64,000 nt of DNA from Pseudoflavonifractor phocaeensis (GCF_021531815.1 NZ_JADYUM010000006.1:62001-126000), one strand, 5' to 3'; positions 32,853-42,189 are shown, numbered from the stretch's first letter. A program made the numbers and translations. The notes: generated by a model not told the origin, from the letters alone.

Positions 32853-33716
32853 TTAACGCCCCGCCCGCGCCTTGCCATACTGAAACACAACTAAGGCGGC
32901 GGCAAAAATCAGGACGTAGCCAACCAGACTGACCTGATCCGGCAGGTCCCCCCAGACCAGATAGCTCCAGATCCCCGCGAAGATCACGTTGGTATTGGAG
33001 TAGATGGACAATTCTCCCGCCGGAGCACAGCTGTAAGCAATGGTGGTCACCAGATGCCCAATCAATGTACAGACGCCGCTGAGCAGCAGCACCGTGACCT
33101 GGAAAGCCGTCATGGGCACAAAATCCAGCAGCACTCCAGGCAGCATGGCCACTACCACCGCGGTAGAAAAGAACCACACCACACGGCTGGAATTCTCGCC
33201 CCGCTCCCCCAGCGCCCGCACCGCCACATAGGATGCCCCGGTGGTGACCCCGCCCAGAAAACCCATGAGTGCGGGCAAGACCTCCGTGGTGGCAAAACCC
33301 GGTTTGACGATCAGGAGGCTGCCGAAAAACGCCGCCGCCATACAGGCAATATGTACCGCCGTCATCTCCTCTTTCAGGAACATCCAGCAGAACAGGATCA
33401 CAAAGAAGGGATACAATTTGTTGAGGATCGTGGCGTCCGCCAGATTCATGTGTCCGATGGCGTAGTAGTGACACAGCACCGCCGCCACGCCCAACAGGGC
33501 CCGCACCAGCATCAGCCCGGAATTGCCCTTCTGCCAGCGAAAGGAGACATGTCCCCGGCACATCATAACGGTGGTCCCAATGGCAGAGACCGCATAGCTG
33601 AACAGGCCCTTCTGCCCCGACGGGAGCGCCCCGGCCAGCTTCACAAACAGGTTGGAGCTGGAGAAGCAGAGTGCCGCGATGATGATATACAGGATGCCTT
33701 TTTGTTTCTTCGTCAT
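32853..33716 (-). CDS. EamA/DMT-superfamily transporter
   Basis: 287 aa, ten hydrophobic segments in two EamA repeats (about 8-135 and 150-280). Typical features are the LCFSSSNLFVKLA start, and the conserved Pro/Glu positions around LYPFFVILFCWMFLKEEMT at the end of repeat one and IFAGIWSYLVWGDLP in repeat two. Such carriers export or import small metabolites or amino acids; substrate unassigned. The ribosome site is weak (GAAGG 11 bp upstream). It lies downstream of the aldolase-TctA fusion on the same strand, but a GC hairpin separates them. Confidence 0.88.
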   Translation of the reverse strand: MTKKQKGILYIIIAALCFSSSNLFVKLAGALPSGQKGLFSYAVSAIGTTVMMCRGHVSFRWQKGNSGLMLVRALLGVAAVLCHYYAIGHMNLADATILNKLYPFFVILFCWMFLKEEMTAVHIACMAAAFFGSLLIVKPGFATTEVLPALMGFLGGVTTGASYVAVRALGERGENSSRVVWFFSTAVVVAMLPGVLLDFVPMTAFQVTVLLLSGVCTLIGHLVTTIAYSCAPAGELSIYSNTNVIFAGIWSYLVWGDLPDQVSLVGYVLIFAAALVVFQYGKARAGR

Positions 33717-33760
33717 AAATGGTATGCCTTCTTTTCCGCGCGCATTTTATAAATGGCAAA

Positions 33761-33785
33761 TGGCCCCCGCGGACAGCGGGGGCCA
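33761..33785 (-). terminator. GC-rich hairpin after the aldolase-TctA gene
   Basis: TGGCCCCCGC (33761-33770) pairs with GCGGGGGCCA (33776-33785). On the minus strand it is followed by TTTGCCATTTAT, only weakly T-rich, so some read-through to the EamA gene is possible. Confidence 0.6.
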
Positions 33786-33803
33786 AAGCGCACCATTCAT
33801 CGA

Positions 33804-35372
33804 TTAGACATTGGCCTTGCGGGACTTGACCATCCGGACCACGCTCTGAATGGCGGGGACCACAACGGTCAAAACGATGAGGATCAGCAGCACCAGGCTG
33901 GCGGGACGCTGGAGGTAGTACAGCATCACCGGGGTATTCTTGGCCATCAGGATGGCGTTCTTGAAACCGGACTCACCGGTAGCCTCCAGCAGCATACCCA
34001 GAATAATGGGAGCGGTCGGGAGGTTGACCTTTTTGCACAGGTAGCCGATCAACCCGAATACCAGCATCATGTAGACGTCGGAGATGCGGTTGTTGATGGC
34101 GTAAGAGCCGATGGTGGACAGGACCACAATGACCGGGACCAGCACCGCGTCGGACACCTTGGTGATCTTGATGACCTGGCGACAGATCAGCATACCGATC
34201 AGACCCATCAGAATATTGGCGGCGATAAAGCCGATGATGATGGTGTAGGTGGTGGTGACGTTCTTGGTGAACATGGACTGGCCGGGGGTCAGGCCGTGCA
34301 TGATCAGGGCACCCAGCAGAACAGCTGCCACGGTGGAGCCGGGGATGCCCAGAGTGATCAGGGGGATGATGGAGCCGCCGGTAACAGCGTTGTTGGCAGT
34401 CTCAGAGGCGCAGATGGCTTCCACAGCGCCCTTGCCGAACTCCTCGGGATGCTTGGAGGCCTTTTTGGCCTGGCTGTAAGCAAACCAGGCGCCGATGTCG
34501 CCGCCAGCACCGGGCAGGATTCCCACGATGATACCAATGATACCAGACCGGATGAAATTAGGCAAGTGCTGGATCATCTCTTTGCCGGTAGGGAGGAATT
34601 TGCCGTGGAGGGCGGATTCGTCCACCGTCCGGTGTTCGCCGCGCTTGAAGGCCAGGTGCTGCTCGCACAGGACCATGGCCTGGGAGAGGTTGCCCGCGCT
34701 GCGGGCCATGCCCATCAGTCCGCAGTCCAGAATGGCGGCGCCGTTTTCATAGGCGGCGATGGCGTTGGCGGCGGAGAGGCCCAGGTTGTTATGACAGTGG
34801 AAGGCCACGGGGATGGACACAGCGGCGGTGAGCTTCCGGGTATACTCGGCTACCTGGTCGGGCAGCATGGTGCCCGCCGAATCCATGATGGTGATCTGGT
34901 CCAGGCCGGCAGCCTCCAGTTTTTTCCCTTCCTCCGCCAGCTGATCCGGGGTCAGCAGATAGGCCTTCATCAGGGAGTAAAATGCCTTCAGTCCTCCGGC
35001 CTTGATGTCCCGGATGGCCTGGAGGGAGATGTCGGCGTCGCCGGCGTCCGCGCCCACCCGCAGGAAAGACAGGCCGCTCTCTTTGGCCAGAGCCACATTC
35101 TTCTCCCGGTAGCGCTTGGCGTTGAGGAACATGCCCAGCTCCGAACCCCGGTCCAGATACTTCTTGGCGATGTCCAGATAGGTCTGGTCGGTCTCGGCGG
35201 CGGTGAAGCCGGCCACTTCATAGGCGCCGATGCCGCCGGCGTTGCCGAACTCGATGATGGGCACATGACAGGCTGTCAGGCCGTCCAGTACCATGTCTGT
35301 GATCTCGGCGGAAAAACCTTTTCCCACCACATTTGCACCGTCGCGCAAGGTGCAGTCCATTAATGTAACCAT
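33804..35372 (-). CDS. In-frame fusion of an HMGL-type aldolase to the C-terminal half of TctA
   Basis: 522 aa. Residues 1 to about 250 are a DRE-TIM aldolase like 4-hydroxy-2-oxovalerate aldolase: CTLRDGAN with metal ligand D11, and HCHNNLGL with ligands H192 and H194. From about 257 the sequence is the second half of a tripartite tricarboxylate carrier permease: the second Gly-rich motif GILPGAGGDIGAWFAY (284-299), GGSIIPLITLGIPGS, then hydrophobic helices to the end. Missing are the aldolase C-terminal domain and roughly the first 235 residues of TctA. No stop or frameshift is seen at the junction (about 34600-34660). No TctB or TctC is nearby. The start at 35372 follows AGGAGG. A deletion fusion is the simplest explanation, or an assembly join. 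Confidence 0.85.
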   Translation of the reverse strand: MVTLMDCTLRDGANVVGKGFSAEITDMVLDGLTACHVPIIEFGNAGGIGAYEVAGFTAAETDQTYLDIAKKYLDRGSELGMFLNAKRYREKNVALAKESGLSFLRVGADAGDADISLQAIRDIKAGGLKAFYSLMKAYLLTPDQLAEEGKKLEAAGLDQITIMDSAGTMLPDQVAEYTRKLTAAVSIPVAFHCHNNLGLSAANAIAAYENGAAILDCGLMGMARSAGNLSQAMVLCEQHLAFKRGEHRTVDESALHGKFLPTGKEMIQHLPNFIRSGIIGIIVGILPGAGGDIGAWFAYSQAKKASKHPEEFGKGAVEAICASETANNAVTGGSIIPLITLGIPGSTVAAVLLGALIMHGLTPGQSMFTKNVTTTYTIIIGFIAANILMGLIGMLICRQVIKITKVSDAVLVPVIVVLSTIGSYAINNRISDVYMMLVFGLIGYLCKKVNLPTAPIILGMLLEATGESGFKNAILMAKNTPVMLYYLQRPASLVLLILIVLTVVVPAIQSVVRMVKSRKANV

Positions 35373-35469
35373 AGTTGCCTCCTGAAATATTGAACTTCTT
35401 GCTTGTAGCATAGCAAAAAGTTGTCCCAGTCTCAACCAGTTATTTTATCAGTTTTTAACAGCTTTTAAG

Positions 35470-35498
35470 TTGTGATATAGCGTGAGGTATGCTATACT
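35470..35498 (+). promoter_or_regulatory. LysR promoter overlapped by a LysR-type dyad
   Basis: TTGTGA (35470-35475) and TATACT (35493-35498) with 17-bp spacing. ATAGC-N9-GCTAT (35477-35495) lies inside the spacer and -10, as expected for autorepression with divergent control of the fusion gene. Confidence 0.6.
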
Positions 35499-35528
35499 GA
35501 CTGTACATAGCGGAGGAGGCGGTCAGGG

Positions 35529-36503
35529 ATGGAACTAAACTCTTTTTCTATCTTTTTGATGGTCGCGGAAGAAATGAATTTCACGCGGGCTGCGGAACGT
35601 CTGTACATCACCCAGCAGAGCCTTTCCGGACATATCAAACGGCTGGAGTCTCATTACAATGTCAGGCTGTTCCAGCGACGGCCCGTTTTGAAGCTGACTC
35701 CCGCCGGAGAGGCCATGGTATTTTGTGCCCAGCGTATCCTGGAAGCGGAACAGGCCATGACCTCCCGTTTTGCGGACCTGAACCAGCAGGCCGCCGGAAT
35801 TTTGCATCTGGGCATCTCTCCACAGCGCAGCAGTGCCTTCTTCCCCGGGATCTGGAGCCGCTACCATGCAGAGTATGGCAATATCTCTGTTCGTCTGCAC
35901 AACAGGCTCACCAATCAGCTGCTGGAGGAGCTCCAGTCCGGACGGATCGACATGATGGTGGGGATCGACATCCCGGAACTGGCGAATCTGGTGGTCGTCC
36001 CCCTGGCTCATGAGCAGCTGCGCTGTATCATCCATGAAGCTGTCCTAAAAGACTATTTTCCCACCTGCTGGCAGGACATGCTGCAGCGTTACGCCCAAGA
36101 GGGCGTGGATCTGATCGAATTAAAAGAGCTTCCTCTTATCCTGCTGTCCTCTACGAACCGGCTGCGTCAGCCTATCGACCAACTGTTTCGCAAACATAAC
36201 GCCATTCCCCACATCTCATTGGAGAGCTCGTCCCACGGACTGCTCTTCCAGTTGGGGTGCCAAGGAAACGGTATCGCGCTTGTCAATCCCCTGAGTATAT
36301 ATGAGCAGATGCGCTTGCAGGGCCCGCTCCCTCCCCGGTGCCACACGTTTGTCGTCCGCAACCTCCCCCAGAACTCCGTATCCCTCGCCTACCGCAAGGA
36401 TATTGAGCTGCCCCAATATGCCATGGGCATGGTGGACGCAATTGTGGAGGAGTTTGACTATTACACCAAGTTTTTAGAGCGGTTTACCTTTGCCGTAAAA
36501 TAG
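35529..36503 (+). CDS. LysR-family transcriptional regulator
   Basis: 324 aa. The HTH domain (1-60) reads FSIFLMVAEEMNFTRAA, LYITQQSLSGHIKRLES, and an effector domain runs from about 90. GGAGGAGG lies upstream of the ATG. It is divergent from the aldolase-TctA gene with a shared 150-bp control region, the usual arrangement for LysR regulators of catabolic genes. The stop codon (36501-36503) directly abuts the truncated deacetylase remnant, so the extreme C-terminus may have been altered by the rearrangement there, though length is normal. Confidence 0.92.
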   Translation: MELNSFSIFLMVAEEMNFTRAAERLYITQQSLSGHIKRLESHYNVRLFQRRPVLKLTPAGEAMVFCAQRILEAEQAMTSRFADLNQQAAGILHLGISPQRSSAFFPGIWSRYHAEYGNISVRLHNRLTNQLLEELQSGRIDMMVGIDIPELANLVVVPLAHEQLRCIIHEAVLKDYFPTCWQDMLQRYAQEGVDLIELKELPLILLSSTNRLRQPIDQLFRKHNAIPHISLESSSHGLLFQLGCQGNGIALVNPLSIYEQMRLQGPLPPRCHTFVVRNLPQNSVSLAYRKDIELPQYAMGMVDAIVEEFDYYTKFLERFTFAVK

Positions 36504-37105
36504 CATCACCCTGGGGCAACGAGGACACCCAGCAGCTCATTGACATTCTGGGCCGCTACCAGGTCAAAGCTACGTTTTTCGTGGTGGGAGACTGGGTGGA
36601 CAAATACCCGGAATCTGTCAAGGCCCTACATGACGCGGGCCACGAGGTCATGAACCACTCCAATACCCACGCCCACTATCCCCAACTATCCTCCAGCCAG
36701 GTGGTAGCCGACCTGAACGCCTGCAACGATAAGATCGAGGCTGTCACCGGCATCCGCCCCACCTTAGTCCGCTTTCCTTACGGAGACTACGATGACAATT
36801 CCATCAGCGCCGCCCGCTCCATCGGCATGGACCCCATCCAGTGGGATGTGGATTCCCTGGACTGGAAGGACCTCTCCGCCGGAGAGATCACCAAACGGGT
36901 GACCTCCAAGGTCTGCCCCGGCTCCATCGTCCTCTTTCACAACGCCGCCAAGCACACCCCGGAGGCGCTGCCCAGCATTATCGAGTGTCTGCTGAAGGAT
37001 GGCTATACCTTTGTCCCCATCTCCCAGATCATCCTGCCCCAGCCCTACACCATTGACCACACCGGGCGGCAGTGCCCACAGGCCCAGGATAAGGTATCCG
37101 GGTGA
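36504..37105 (+). pseudogene. Polysaccharide deacetylase remnant, 5' end missing (copy 1)
   Basis: The frame reads WGNEDTQQLIDILGRYQVKATFFVVGDW and continues through HDAGHEVMNHSNTH (the metal-binding His pair) and RFPYGDYDDNS to a stop at 37105. This is the NodB-homology domain of a PdaA/spore-type deacetylase. The signal peptide and the catalytic FD motif that normally stands just before WGNEDT are gone; the homology begins at the stop of the LysR gene. The only internal start would leave out still more. A second, shorter remnant with closely similar C-terminus lies at 50692-50925. Likely non-functional. Confidence 0.8.
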
Positions 37106-37386
37106 TTGGGATCAAAAATCTCGTTGCAAGTCACGACCGTTACCAGATCCTCGGTATCACTCGGATTGATGCTGTTGTAGGAAGATACGGGAGAATGAAT
37201 GTAAACTGTACCCTGCAGAATGGACACTCATAGTTTAGGGGTGCCCTGATCTTCGGACAGGAAGATTGAGATGACGCCCTTAACGGTGGACACTTCTGCG
37301 GGAAAGATTTGTGTGGTAAGATGTATCCATGAAGAGGACAGAAAAGTGGACTCCAAGAATTGAAATTCGCACAATACCAGAAATTA
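37106..37386. other. Intergenic region, possibly decayed
   Basis: No convincing gene. TGGACACT occurs twice (about 37221 and 37287) and AAGATGTATCCATGAAGAGG precedes a 44-codon frame (37329-37463) that runs through a terminator hairpin. The appearance is that of a decayed mobile element, but no family is identifiable. Confidence 0.3.
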
Positions 37387-37416
37387 ACGGCAGACCCGAT
37401 AAGTTGGGTCTGCCGT
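37387..37416. terminator. Hairpin terminator near the MFS gene end
   Basis: ACGGCAGACCC (37387-37397) pairs with GGGTCTGCCGT (37406-37416), followed on the plus strand by GTTTTTA. It lies 43 bp beyond the MFS stop on the minus strand and may work in both directions. Confidence 0.7.
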
Positions 37417-37459
37417 GTTTTTATGGACGCAAGCTTATGGAACGCTGGTATTGTAAACT

Positions 37460-38728
37460 TTAAGAGGCGCCTGCACATTCATCAATGCTTTTCTTCAACT
37501 GGGGGAATCGGCGGGACTGAGTGAACAGCCACATGATATTTACGCAGCCCAGTACGAGTGTGACCGGAATCGTTGACAGCACTCCGGAAAACTCAATGAG
37601 CAGACCACCGGCGAAATTAGCCAGCACTGTCCCGAGTAAACTGCTCAACGCCAATCCGAGGGAAATGGCTGTATTTTTGATTTGATAAGGGACCAGTCGG
37701 GACAAGCATTCTACACTGGCGGTAAAGTAGATGGAAAATCCGATGGATTGTATGATTTGTCCTGCCGCGAAAAAAGCTGTTCCGAAGGGCAGCGACAGCC
37801 AACAGAACACAGGTCGGACAAAATTGATGGCCAAACAAATCAGCAAAAGCCGATCCAGGGGGCATCTGCGAATCCAGCGATAGCCAAACAGAGGGATAAT
37901 GATCTCCGCATAGCCGCCCAGCCCAGTCACGATACCGAACGCGGATGTGTCTCCGCCCACCGCCCGGACCAAAAGGGCCAGATAGCTGCCGATCATACGA
38001 TGGGTCAACCAATGAAGCAGCATGAGAATAACTGCGAAGCGAAAACCATGGTCGGCACAGATGATACGCAGAGATGCAGACAGAGACAAGGTTCCAAAGT
38101 CCCGTGTCCGGTTGTGCATGGATATCTCGGGCAGCCAGTGAAGGATGAGGATGAGCAGCAGACAAAAAACGATTTGAACTTGAAAAATAGGCCGTACCCC
38201 GTGCTGCTGGACGAGTCTGCCCATGATCAGGGATGTGAAGCCATACGCCAAGGAACCCCATGCTCTCACCAGTGGATAGTTTAACTTCGGGGTGTCTTCT
38301 TTAGCGGCCAGTACCCATACATCCAATAGAGACATCATGGGAACGGTCACGCCGGCTACCACTGTCAGCACCAGCAGCAGGACTGTTCGGCGGCTAAGTA
38401 CGCTGGGGAGTAGCACGGTGCCGGCCAGTGTGACCGTTACTGCGATTTGAAGACAGCGGCGGATAGAAAGCACGGAATCGGTCAAATAACCCATCAACGG
38501 CTGGGTGAGAATGCTGATCAGATATGTTAAAGTGCCGGCAACGCCACAGAAAATGGGGGAATACCCTGCCATAGTCAAGTAAGTGACCATAAAGCTGAGG
38601 AACAGACAGTAGATGCCATAGTATACCCCGTAGGCACAGCCAAAGCAAACGGTCTGTCGCCTGAGAGATGGGTCGTTGACCCGTTCTTTCGGGCGATGTT
38701 CTTTAGACGTAAAGCTCAAATTTATCAC
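37460..38728 (-). CDS. Major facilitator superfamily transporter
   Basis: 422 aa with twelve predicted membrane segments. The N-half resembles the LacY/nucleoside-symporter-like MFS_1 group (GVYYGIYCLFLSFMVTYL; QPLMGYLTD loop 2-3 motif). The substrate is not evident. The start at 38728 lies 26 bp inside the end of the GntR gene, so the pair is translationally linked and probably co-regulated. It is divergent from the BtpA-FGGY-TRAP-Hyu operon, suggesting it carries a related substrate or product. AAAGAAC-type weak ribosome site, consistent with coupling. Confidence 0.85.
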   Translation of the reverse strand: MINLSFTSKEHRPKERVNDPSLRRQTVCFGCAYGVYYGIYCLFLSFMVTYLTMAGYSPIFCGVAGTLTYLISILTQPLMGYLTDSVLSIRRCLQIAVTVTLAGTVLLPSVLSRRTVLLLVLTVVAGVTVPMMSLLDVWVLAAKEDTPKLNYPLVRAWGSLAYGFTSLIMGRLVQQHGVRPIFQVQIVFCLLLILILHWLPEISMHNRTRDFGTLSLSASLRIICADHGFRFAVILMLLHWLTHRMIGSYLALLVRAVGGDTSAFGIVTGLGGYAEIIIPLFGYRWIRRCPLDRLLLICLAINFVRPVFCWLSLPFGTAFFAAGQIIQSIGFSIYFTASVECLSRLVPYQIKNTAISLGLALSSLLGTVLANFAGGLLIEFSGVLSTIPVTLVLGCVNIMWLFTQSRRFPQLKKSIDECAGAS

Positions 38729-39416
38729 CCACGATCAACTGCAATGAGCGATGACACGGTTTCCTGTTTGCGTCGTAGGAAACACAGGCGATGGAGATCA
38801 GCGGATAGCCCTTGGGTATAGAGAGGTATTTGGCTTGCTCATAGGTGGCGTAGACAAGCTTCAGCGTCTTTGTGCTGGTGCTGGTGAAGTGGATGTCATA
38901 CTTCTCCGAAAGCAACTCGATCAGAGAAGCGTTATTCAGGTCCTCTTCGATCAGGAAGGAAAAACTTTCCGGAAAACGGGAAAACTCAATGGCTACAGGG
39001 GTGCTGTCCGCGTATCGGATACGCTCCAGAACAATCACCTTTGAATCGGGGCAGATCCCCAGTTCTTTGATATCGGAATCCGTGGCGTCTTCGATCACCG
39101 ATTTAATGGTGCGGGCACCGGGCGTCAGTCCGGTGGCTTGACAAATGTCGGAAAAGCTGGAGTTGTGAGAGATGTCTCGTCGCAGGGAATGGTCTGTGAC
39201 AAAGGTTCCCTTTCCCTGATGCCGGACCAGAAGTCCCTCCTGCTCCAGCTCTTTCAGTGCCTTTCGTACTGTGATGCGGCTAACGGAGAAATTCTGAGCC
39301 AGTTCATTTTCCGTCGGGATTTTTTGCCCCTTGGCATAGATACCGGCACTGATATTTTCCAAAAGCTGATTCTTCAATTGCAGGTAAAGAGGCTCGGCCG
39401 TGCCGTTGGTAAGCAT
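38703..39416 (-). CDS. GntR-family regulator with UTRA effector domain
   Basis: 237 aa. Winged HTH (residues 8-75): YLQLKNQLLENISAGIYAKG, IPTENELAQNFSVSRITVRKAL, GKGTFV. The UTRA domain, from about 95 to 235, has VIVLERIRYADSTPVAIE and ends in RSLQLIVGDKFELYV. UTRA domains bind sugar phosphates, amino-acid or aromatic effectors. It is divergent from the catabolic operon starting at 39773; a dyad TACT-AAAG-AGTA inside that operon's promoter is a candidate operator. Expected to be a repressor relieved by an intermediate of that pathway. Confidence 0.92.
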   Translation of the reverse strand: MLTNGTAEPLYLQLKNQLLENISAGIYAKGQKIPTENELAQNFSVSRITVRKALKELEQEGLLVRHQGKGTFVTDHSLRRDISHNSSFSDICQATGLTPGARTIKSVIEDATDSDIKELGICPDSKVIVLERIRYADSTPVAIEFSRFPESFSFLIEEDLNNASLIELLSEKYDIHFTSTSTKTLKLVYATYEQAKYLSIPKGYPLISIACVSYDANRKPCHRSLQLIVGDKFELYV

Positions 39417-39681
39417 ATCTCGTCACTCCTTCAATTGGGAAATGCCAAATAACTAATCCATTGTATTATATATCGAACTTTTCCGGCGTGTAAAGACAAA
39501 TAGTACATTTTACTCCGAACACATTTTTGCCAGAAAAATATTGAAAAAACAAAAAATATAGGGGCATTTTTAGTTGAATCTCAACGAAAATATAGATAAT
39601 AACAAAATTTTTAAACTAAAAATTTGATATTTCACACAAAATGAGCGAAAAGAAGTTTCACCGCTGAAAAGGAAAAAATGG
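39417..39681. other. AT-rich divergent control region
   Basis: Roughly 265 bp of strongly AT-rich sequence with no gene, between the GntR gene and the forward promoter. No specific element besides the promoter and dyad annotated next is supported. Confidence 0.5.
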
Positions 39682-39711
39682 TTGACATGGTACTAAAGAG
39701 TATGTTATATT
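39682..39711 (+). promoter_or_regulatory. Promoter and candidate GntR operator of the BtpA-FGGY-TRAP-Hyu operon
   Basis: TTGACA (39682-39687) with TTATAT/TATATT (39705-39711) at 17-18 bp. The dyad TACTAAAGAGTA (39691-39702) sits in the spacer where a bound repressor would exclude polymerase. Confidence 0.65.
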
Positions 39712-39772
39712 TACCTCACAAGATAATACAAATAATACATTTAGGAAATATGATACGAGGGTGAAAAGCAGT

Positions 39773-40582
39773 ATGTGGACAGAAGAATTATTTCATGTAA
39801 AAAAACCGGTGATCGCTCTGCTGCACCTGAGGGCACTCCCTGGAGATCCGTTGTATGACTGCGCAGAAGGAATGCAGGGAGTGATCAATATTGCAAGAAG
39901 AGAACTTCATGCCCTTCAGGATGGGGGAGTGGACGGCATTCTCTTTGCCAACGAGTTCAGCCTCCCTTACCAGCCTCAGGTCGATTATGTTACCGTGGCA
40001 GCCATGGGCCGTATCATTGGGGAACTGCGCGGTGAGATTAAGGTCCCTTACGGTGTAAATATCGCGTCCAACCCCCTGGCGGCTATTGATTTGGCGGTAG
40101 CGACGGATGCCTTGTTTGTGCGTGCGGCCTTCACTGGAGCCTATCTCAGTGAAGGAGGGATCATCAATACCGACGTAGCCAAGGCGGTGCGCCGTCGGAT
40201 GCAGCTCAACGGTACCCACATCAAAATGTTATATAAGGTAAATCCGGAATCTGACGTATATCTGGCCGAGCGAAACCTGCAAAAGATCACCAAGTCCATT
40301 ATCTTCCACTGTTTTCCGGACGGGCTGTGTGTCTCAGGCTCCAGCGCCGGAACGGAAACAGATGACGGAATCCTTAAGGATGTCAAGGCTGTTGCGGGCG
40401 AGGTGCCTGTGTTCTGCAACACCGGCTGTACAGCCCAGAATATCAAGCAGAAGATGGATACGGTGGACGGTGTATGTGTGGGAACCGCCTTTAAGAAAGA
40501 CGGTAAATTCCAAAATCAGGTGGACCCCAAGCGGGTCGTAGATTTTATGGACATTGTACGGGCCTACCGGGAAACACTCTGA
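39773..40582 (+). CDS. BtpA/SgcQ-family TIM-barrel protein
   Basis: 269 aa. VIALLHLRALPGDP near the N-terminus, GVDGILFANEFSLPY, VPYGVNIASNP and the Gly-rich C-terminal CVGTAFKKDG loop (phosphate-binding-like) identify the BtpA family. BtpA helps photosystem assembly in cyanobacteria; SgcQ is a sugar-operon protein in E. coli, and most members have unknown enzymatic activity, probably on phosphorylated substrates. The ATG at 39773 is chosen; a GTG 12 bp upstream directly abuts the ribosome site. It is first in an operon with a FGGY kinase, so a phosphorylated product of the kinase is a reasonable substrate. Confidence 0.85.
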   Translation: MWTEELFHVKKPVIALLHLRALPGDPLYDCAEGMQGVINIARRELHALQDGGVDGILFANEFSLPYQPQVDYVTVAAMGRIIGELRGEIKVPYGVNIASNPLAAIDLAVATDALFVRAAFTGAYLSEGGIINTDVAKAVRRRMQLNGTHIKMLYKVNPESDVYLAERNLQKITKSIIFHCFPDGLCVSGSSAGTETDDGILKDVKAVAGEVPVFCNTGCTAQNIKQKMDTVDGVCVGTAFKKDGKFQNQVDPKRVVDFMDIVRAYRETL

Positions 40583-40618
40583 CCCTGTGTCCTGCCGCTT
40601 TCGGGGAAGGAGAGTACA

Positions 40619-42145
40619 ATGAGTCACCCGAAATACTTTATGGGAATCGATGTTGGCACATCAGAGACCAAAGGCCTGGTCATAGACGAGAATTGCCGTA
40701 TTTTGTGTCAAGCCAGCGCTAAGCACGGCATGGAGCACCCCAAGCCCGGCTATTATGAGCACGATGCCGAGGAAGTATGGTGGCACGATGTATGCCAGGT
40801 CGCGCGGGAGCTGCTGGAAAAAACGCAGATTCCGCCTGAGCGGATCAAGGCTCTTGGGACCAGTACTCTGGGTTCTGATTGTCTCCCGGTGGACAAAAAC
40901 TGCCGTCCCCTGCGCAAGGCTATTTTGTACGGCATTGACGCCAGGGCTCAGGCTGAGATCCAGTGGCTGACGGACTACTATGGTCCAGACAGAGTACAAG
41001 AATTGTTCGGACGGCCCATCTGCTCCGGAGATGTAGCGGCCAAAATTCTGTGGATCAAAAACCATGAACCGGATGTCTATGAAAAGACGTATAAATTCCT
41101 GACAGGATCTTCTTATTTGGTGGCTAAGCTCACGGGGGAATATGTCGTAGACCAATTCCTGGGACAAGCCTCCTTCCGGCCCCTCTATCGGGAAGACGGA
41201 AGCATACGAACTGAGGAATGCTCCCTGTATTGCCGGCCCGATCAACTGGCCCAGGCCAAACCGGTCCATGCCATTGCCGGGTACATCACGCCGCAAGCGG
41301 CTCTTGAAACCGGGCTGTGTCCCGGTACTCCGGTCATTACCGGCACGGGGGATTCCTCCGCGGAGGCCATCAGTACCGGTGTTTTGGGAGCCGGGGATAT
41401 GATGCTCCAGTTCGGCTCCACGCTTTTCCTCTACTATTGTTCCCAAGTCCCCGTTAAGGACGATCGAGTGCGTGGAAACAATTTCCTGATACCTGGCACA
41501 TTCAGTTTGGCGGGTGGGACCAACACTTGCGGCACACTGACCCAATGGTATCGGGATGTGCTCTTTCCGGATTATCTGGAGCAGGAACGGCAGGGTGGGG
41601 AAAGCGCCTTTGCTAGAATGCCGATTGGGATCGAAGATATCCCGCCCGGATGCGGCGGACTGATCACGCTGCCCTATTTTGAAGGGGAGCGGACCCCTAT
41701 CAATGATCCCAATGCCAGAGGCATGATTTTCGGTCTAAATCTCTCTCACACCCGCAAACACCTGTATCGGTCGGCGTTGGAAGCTGTGGGCTTCTCCGTG
41801 CGGCAGCACCTGGAAGTGCTTTCCGATCATCATCTTCCGCTGAACAAGCTGATGGCTGTGGGTGGCGGGACCAAGAACCCGGTGTGGATGCAGATCGTAG
41901 CTGACATTATTGGTCAGCCCGTTCAGGTGGCCGCTGTCTCTGTGGGCGCGGCTTACGGAGACGCGCTGATGGCAGCCTTGGGGGTGGGGCGGTTTCAGGA
42001 CTTCTCCCAGTTGGGACAGGTCATTTCCACTGCCCGCACCTACGTTCCGGATATGGAAAAGCATCTGCAATATGAGCCTTATTATCAAATGTATTGTCAG
42101 CTTTATGAGCAGAACAAGCAGCTGATGCACCAGCTTCACAGATAA
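40619..42145 (+). CDS. FGGY-family carbohydrate kinase
   Basis: 508 aa. The N-terminal actin-like ATPase fold has GIDVGTSETKGLVID (phosphate-1 loop); the C-terminal half has ITGTGDSSAEAISTG and MAVGGGTKNPVWMQI (FGGY adenosine motif). ATP-dependent phosphorylation of a sugar, polyol or related alcohol is expected; overall pattern is nearest xylulokinase-like members. Substrate is unknown and the genomic partners are unusual for a sugar kinase. GGAAGGAGAG precedes the ATG. It lies 36 bp after the BtpA gene. Confidence 0.9.
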   Translation: MSHPKYFMGIDVGTSETKGLVIDENCRILCQASAKHGMEHPKPGYYEHDAEEVWWHDVCQVARELLEKTQIPPERIKALGTSTLGSDCLPVDKNCRPLRKAILYGIDARAQAEIQWLTDYYGPDRVQELFGRPICSGDVAAKILWIKNHEPDVYEKTYKFLTGSSYLVAKLTGEYVVDQFLGQASFRPLYREDGSIRTEECSLYCRPDQLAQAKPVHAIAGYITPQAALETGLCPGTPVITGTGDSSAEAISTGVLGAGDMMLQFGSTLFLYYCSQVPVKDDRVRGNNFLIPGTFSLAGGTNTCGTLTQWYRDVLFPDYLEQERQGGESAFARMPIGIEDIPPGCGGLITLPYFEGERTPINDPNARGMIFGLNLSHTRKHLYRSALEAVGFSVRQHLEVLSDHHLPLNKLMAVGGGTKNPVWMQIVADIIGQPVQVAAVSVGAAYGDALMAALGVGRFQDFSQLGQVISTARTYVPDMEKHLQYEPYYQMYCQLYEQNKQLMHQLHR

Positions 42146-42189
42146 CAGAAGAATCCCCAACCCGCAGAACTGTACGAGGAGGCTTTGCC

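Noticed and set aside
33753..35363. 536-codon plus-strand frame opposite the aldolase-TctA gene
   Set aside because: Shadow of the fusion gene; the minus-strand frame carries both family signatures and an AGGAGG site.
36504..37105. Functional short polysaccharide deacetylase starting at the internal ATG (36581)
   Set aside because: It would lack the signal peptide and the catalytic FD motif, has no ribosome site, and homology continues upstream of that ATG to the LysR stop.
37329..37463. 44-codon frame beginning MKRTEKWTPR
   Set aside because: Runs through a terminator hairpin, has no recognisable similarity and only a weak start context; kept as part of a possibly decayed region.
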